This document shows positions 62,833 to 64,000 of a DNA stretch of 64,000 bases, piece after piece. Position 1 is the first letter of the stretch. Each line of letters opens with the position of its first letter. The stretch is from NCBI RefSeq assembly GCF_009184545.1, contig NZ_QJOW01000002.1, forward strand, positions 124,001 through 188,000. The letters run 5' to 3'. Origin of the DNA: Halosegnis rubeus. Lineage in GTDB: Archaea; Halobacteriota; Halobacteria; Halobacteriales; Haloarculaceae. The notes below the pieces were generated by a model. It saw only the letters and a list, made by a program, of their open reading frames with translations, made no database searches and was not told the DNA's origin. A program made the position numbers and the translations under genes.

Positions 62833-63039
62833 TTACTGGTCCGGCGGGCCGGCGGTCGGGAGCGCGCGACCGACGAGACTGACGACGGCACCGAGCGAGA
62901 GCACGCCGAACACCGCCGACGCGCCGCCGACGATGAGTCCGCCGAGGGCGACGAGAATCGCCTGCTCGGGACTCTGCATGATGACGCCGCCGAAGTACTC
63001 GATGACACCCTGTATCGTGTTCTGGATGAAGCCTGCCAT
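62833..63039 (-). CDS. Small membrane protein
   Basis: 68 residues: an amphipathic start (AGFIQNTIQGVIEYFGGVIM), then SPEQAILVALGGLIVGGASA and VFGVLSLGAVVSLVGRA, which form two membrane helices. Family not recognised. The minus-strand ATG follows a pyrimidine/purine-poor leader without a clear SD or TATA motif. Confidence 0.6.
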   Translation of the reverse strand: MAGFIQNTIQGVIEYFGGVIMQSPEQAILVALGGLIVGGASAVFGVLSLGAVVSLVGRALPTAGPPDQ

Positions 63040-63115
63040 GTGTCCCGGTTGGTGTGCGACTACTTCTCAGTTGCGGGTTCGCCACGTTCTTGCCGCTGTG
63101 TGTCGAGTTACGGGC

Positions 63116-63349
63116 GTGAGCGACCACTCGCTGTCGGACTTTTCCGACGACGCTGACGCGCCGGACACGCCGGACAAGCGGGACGCGAGTGACCGAACCT
63201 CGGACGATTCGACTGACGACGCCGAGGAACTCCTCGCGACGGCCCGGTTCTCGCCCGACGGCACGCCCTGTGAGGGCTGTGGAGCGGTCGTGACGCGCCG
63301 CTGGCACGACGACGGTCGGTTCGTCTGTACCGACTGCAAGAACTGGTAG
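63116..63349 (+). CDS. Small acidic zinc-finger protein
   Basis: 77 residues from GTG. The first 45 are acidic and Ser/Asp-rich (SDHSLSDFSDDADAPDTPDK), then a zinc ribbon with CEGCGAVVTRRWHDDGRFVC and TDCKNW. The two CxxC pairs are 15-16 residues apart. Such single-finger proteins are common in haloarchaea and mostly uncharacterised. A GTG six codons earlier is an alternative start. Confidence 0.7.
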   Translation: MSDHSLSDFSDDADAPDTPDKRDASDRTSDDSTDDAEELLATARFSPDGTPCEGCGAVVTRRWHDDGRFVCTDCKNW

Positions 63350-63395
63350 CTTTTGTGGGATGACGCGGCCACCGACCTCATCGGCTGGCTATCGA

Positions 63396-63436
63396 CGGTA
63401 GCAGACTCAGGTGACCGCGTGGACCACCTGCTACCG
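63396..63436. terminator. Hairpin between convergent genes
   Basis: CGGTAGCAG (63396-63404) and, after an ACTCA bulge, GGTG pair with CACCTGCTACCG (63425-63436). It fills the 113-base gap between the zinc-finger and PHP genes, so it could stop transcription from both sides. Confidence 0.5.
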
Positions 63437-63462
63437 ACCCGCGGGGTCCACCTGTGTGCCCC

Positions 63463-64000
63463 TTACAGCGCCAGCGTCGTCGTCTCCACGCCGTGGGTCG
63501 CGGCGAACTTCTCTAGCTCCTCTTTGCGCGGCTCGATTTCGCTCGGGTCGTGTGAGTCGGTACCGAAGACGAACTCGACGCCTTCCTCCCGGAGTATCTC
63601 CATGAACTGCGGGGTAGGGTGGACCTCGCCGTACTCCGAGAGGACGCGCCCGGCATTCAGTTCTGGAACGGTCCGAGAGTCGGTGAACGCCTCGGCCACC
63701 CGTCGGTACTGCTCGTCCGTCGCCAGCCCCCGGAGCGTGCTGTTGCGCTCGATGAGGTCGACGTGGGCGGCGATGTCGAACAGCTCCGACTCGATGAGTG
63801 CGACCAGGCGGTCGAAGTAGGTGGTGACGTGGTCGCGGCGTGCAGCCGCCGACTGCTCGGCGAAGTGGTCCTCGAAGTGGACGTTCGTGCCGTCTACCTC
63901 GTGGACGCTCCCGACGGCGTACTCGAAGCCGACCTCGTCGAGGAAGGCCGCGATTTCTGTCTCGTCGTCCGGGTGGAAATCCATCTCGACGCCGTCGATA
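63463..64000 (-). CDS. PHP-domain phosphoesterase (histidinol-phosphatase-like), cut by right edge
   Basis: About 179 residues of the C-terminal part; the frame runs past the edge without a stop. Visible are GVEMDFHPDDETEIAAFLDE, EYAVGSVHEVDG with a conserved His, DIAAHVDLIER and VFGTDSHDPSE, metal-binding blocks of the PHP family. A histidinol phosphatase role is possible because hisE is in the genome, but PHP proteins vary. The ATG at 63984 is internal, since the frame continues to 64000. Confidence 0.8.
   Translation of the reverse strand, partial: IDGVEMDFHPDDETEIAAFLDEVGFEYAVGSVHEVDGTNVHFEDHFAEQSAAARRDHVTTYFDRLVALIESELFDIAAHVDLIERNSTLRGLATDEQYRRVAEAFTDSRTVPELNAGRVLSEYGEVHPTPQFMEILREEGVEFVFGTDSHDPSEIEPRKEELEKFAATHGVETTTLAL

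Overview
The window looks like chromosome of a halophilic archaeon (class Halobacteria). It is GC-rich with strong G/C bias at third codon positions. The predicted proteins are acidic and Asp/Glu-rich. Many genes have a TATA-like box about 25-30 bases before the start codon and no Shine-Dalgarno motif, as expected for leaderless haloarchaeal mRNAs. The gene content is archaeal: CobY and CbiZ cobamide salvage, FAU-1, Sec61-beta, an eIF1-like factor, archaeal SepF, archaemetzincin, CofE, NpdG and Mer for F420 chemistry, and MoxR/DUF58/transglutaminase.

Layout. 1-1542 is the right end of an integrated element: the start of an unknown gene, a tyrosine recombinase, and a 28-base copy of a tRNA 3' end that looks like the attachment site. 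Chromosome resumes with a broken receiver-kinase gene (1786-2338). 2375-9223 is a cobamide region: cobA, an FMN-dependent 2-hydroxy-acid dehydrogenase, then a leftward run cobY-cobD-cbiZ-HAD-cbiB-cobS with overlapping starts and stops, and a truncated nickel/cobalt-transporter-like fragment. 9220-12922 holds an AAC(3)-family protein, a geranylgeranyl-reductase-family flavoprotein, a membrane-anchored winged-helix protein and a lipoprotein. 13011-22039 has uvrA, a LURP-one protein, a vapBC-type pair with a palindromic operator, an SDR, the RNA-binding FAU-1 and a M32 carboxypeptidase. 22040-22806 has no gene but holds a long hairpin, a 28-bp perfect palindrome and one copy of a dispersed element.

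22807-34043 carries a SIMPL protein, a TIGR00341/DUF389 membrane protein, engB, a large type IIG restriction-modification enzyme with an AT-richer specificity region, and a moxR-DUF58-transglutaminase operon. 34094-43687 is mostly housekeeping: eIF1-like, rhodanese, thioredoxin, Sec61-beta, pdxT, a bifunctional-nuclease-family protein, hisE, ASCH, NOG1, an HPP pseudogene, npdG, HAD, UPF0146, archaemetzincin, an HNH nuclease, small membrane proteins and a RecA-like protein.

43788-54364 is the most unusual block. It is a type IV pilus-like assembly cluster (PilB ATPase, PilC membrane protein) followed by a pilin-like protein, a coiled-coil protein, a 1122-residue pilin-like repeat protein and two Tat-type lipoproteins, one with a CAP domain. 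An AT-richer segment covers the 3' end of the repeat-protein gene and most of the CAP gene, suggesting a swapped cassette. 54409-64000 returns to core genes: a methyltransferase, a PUA protein, a second copy of the dispersed noncoding element, a DUF1028 protein, sepF, an ABC exporter, cofE, aconitase, mer, two small proteins and a PHP-family protein cut by the window edge. Many convergent pairs meet stop-to-stop with no spacer, whereas the two copies of the noncoding element both lie in roomy convergent gaps.
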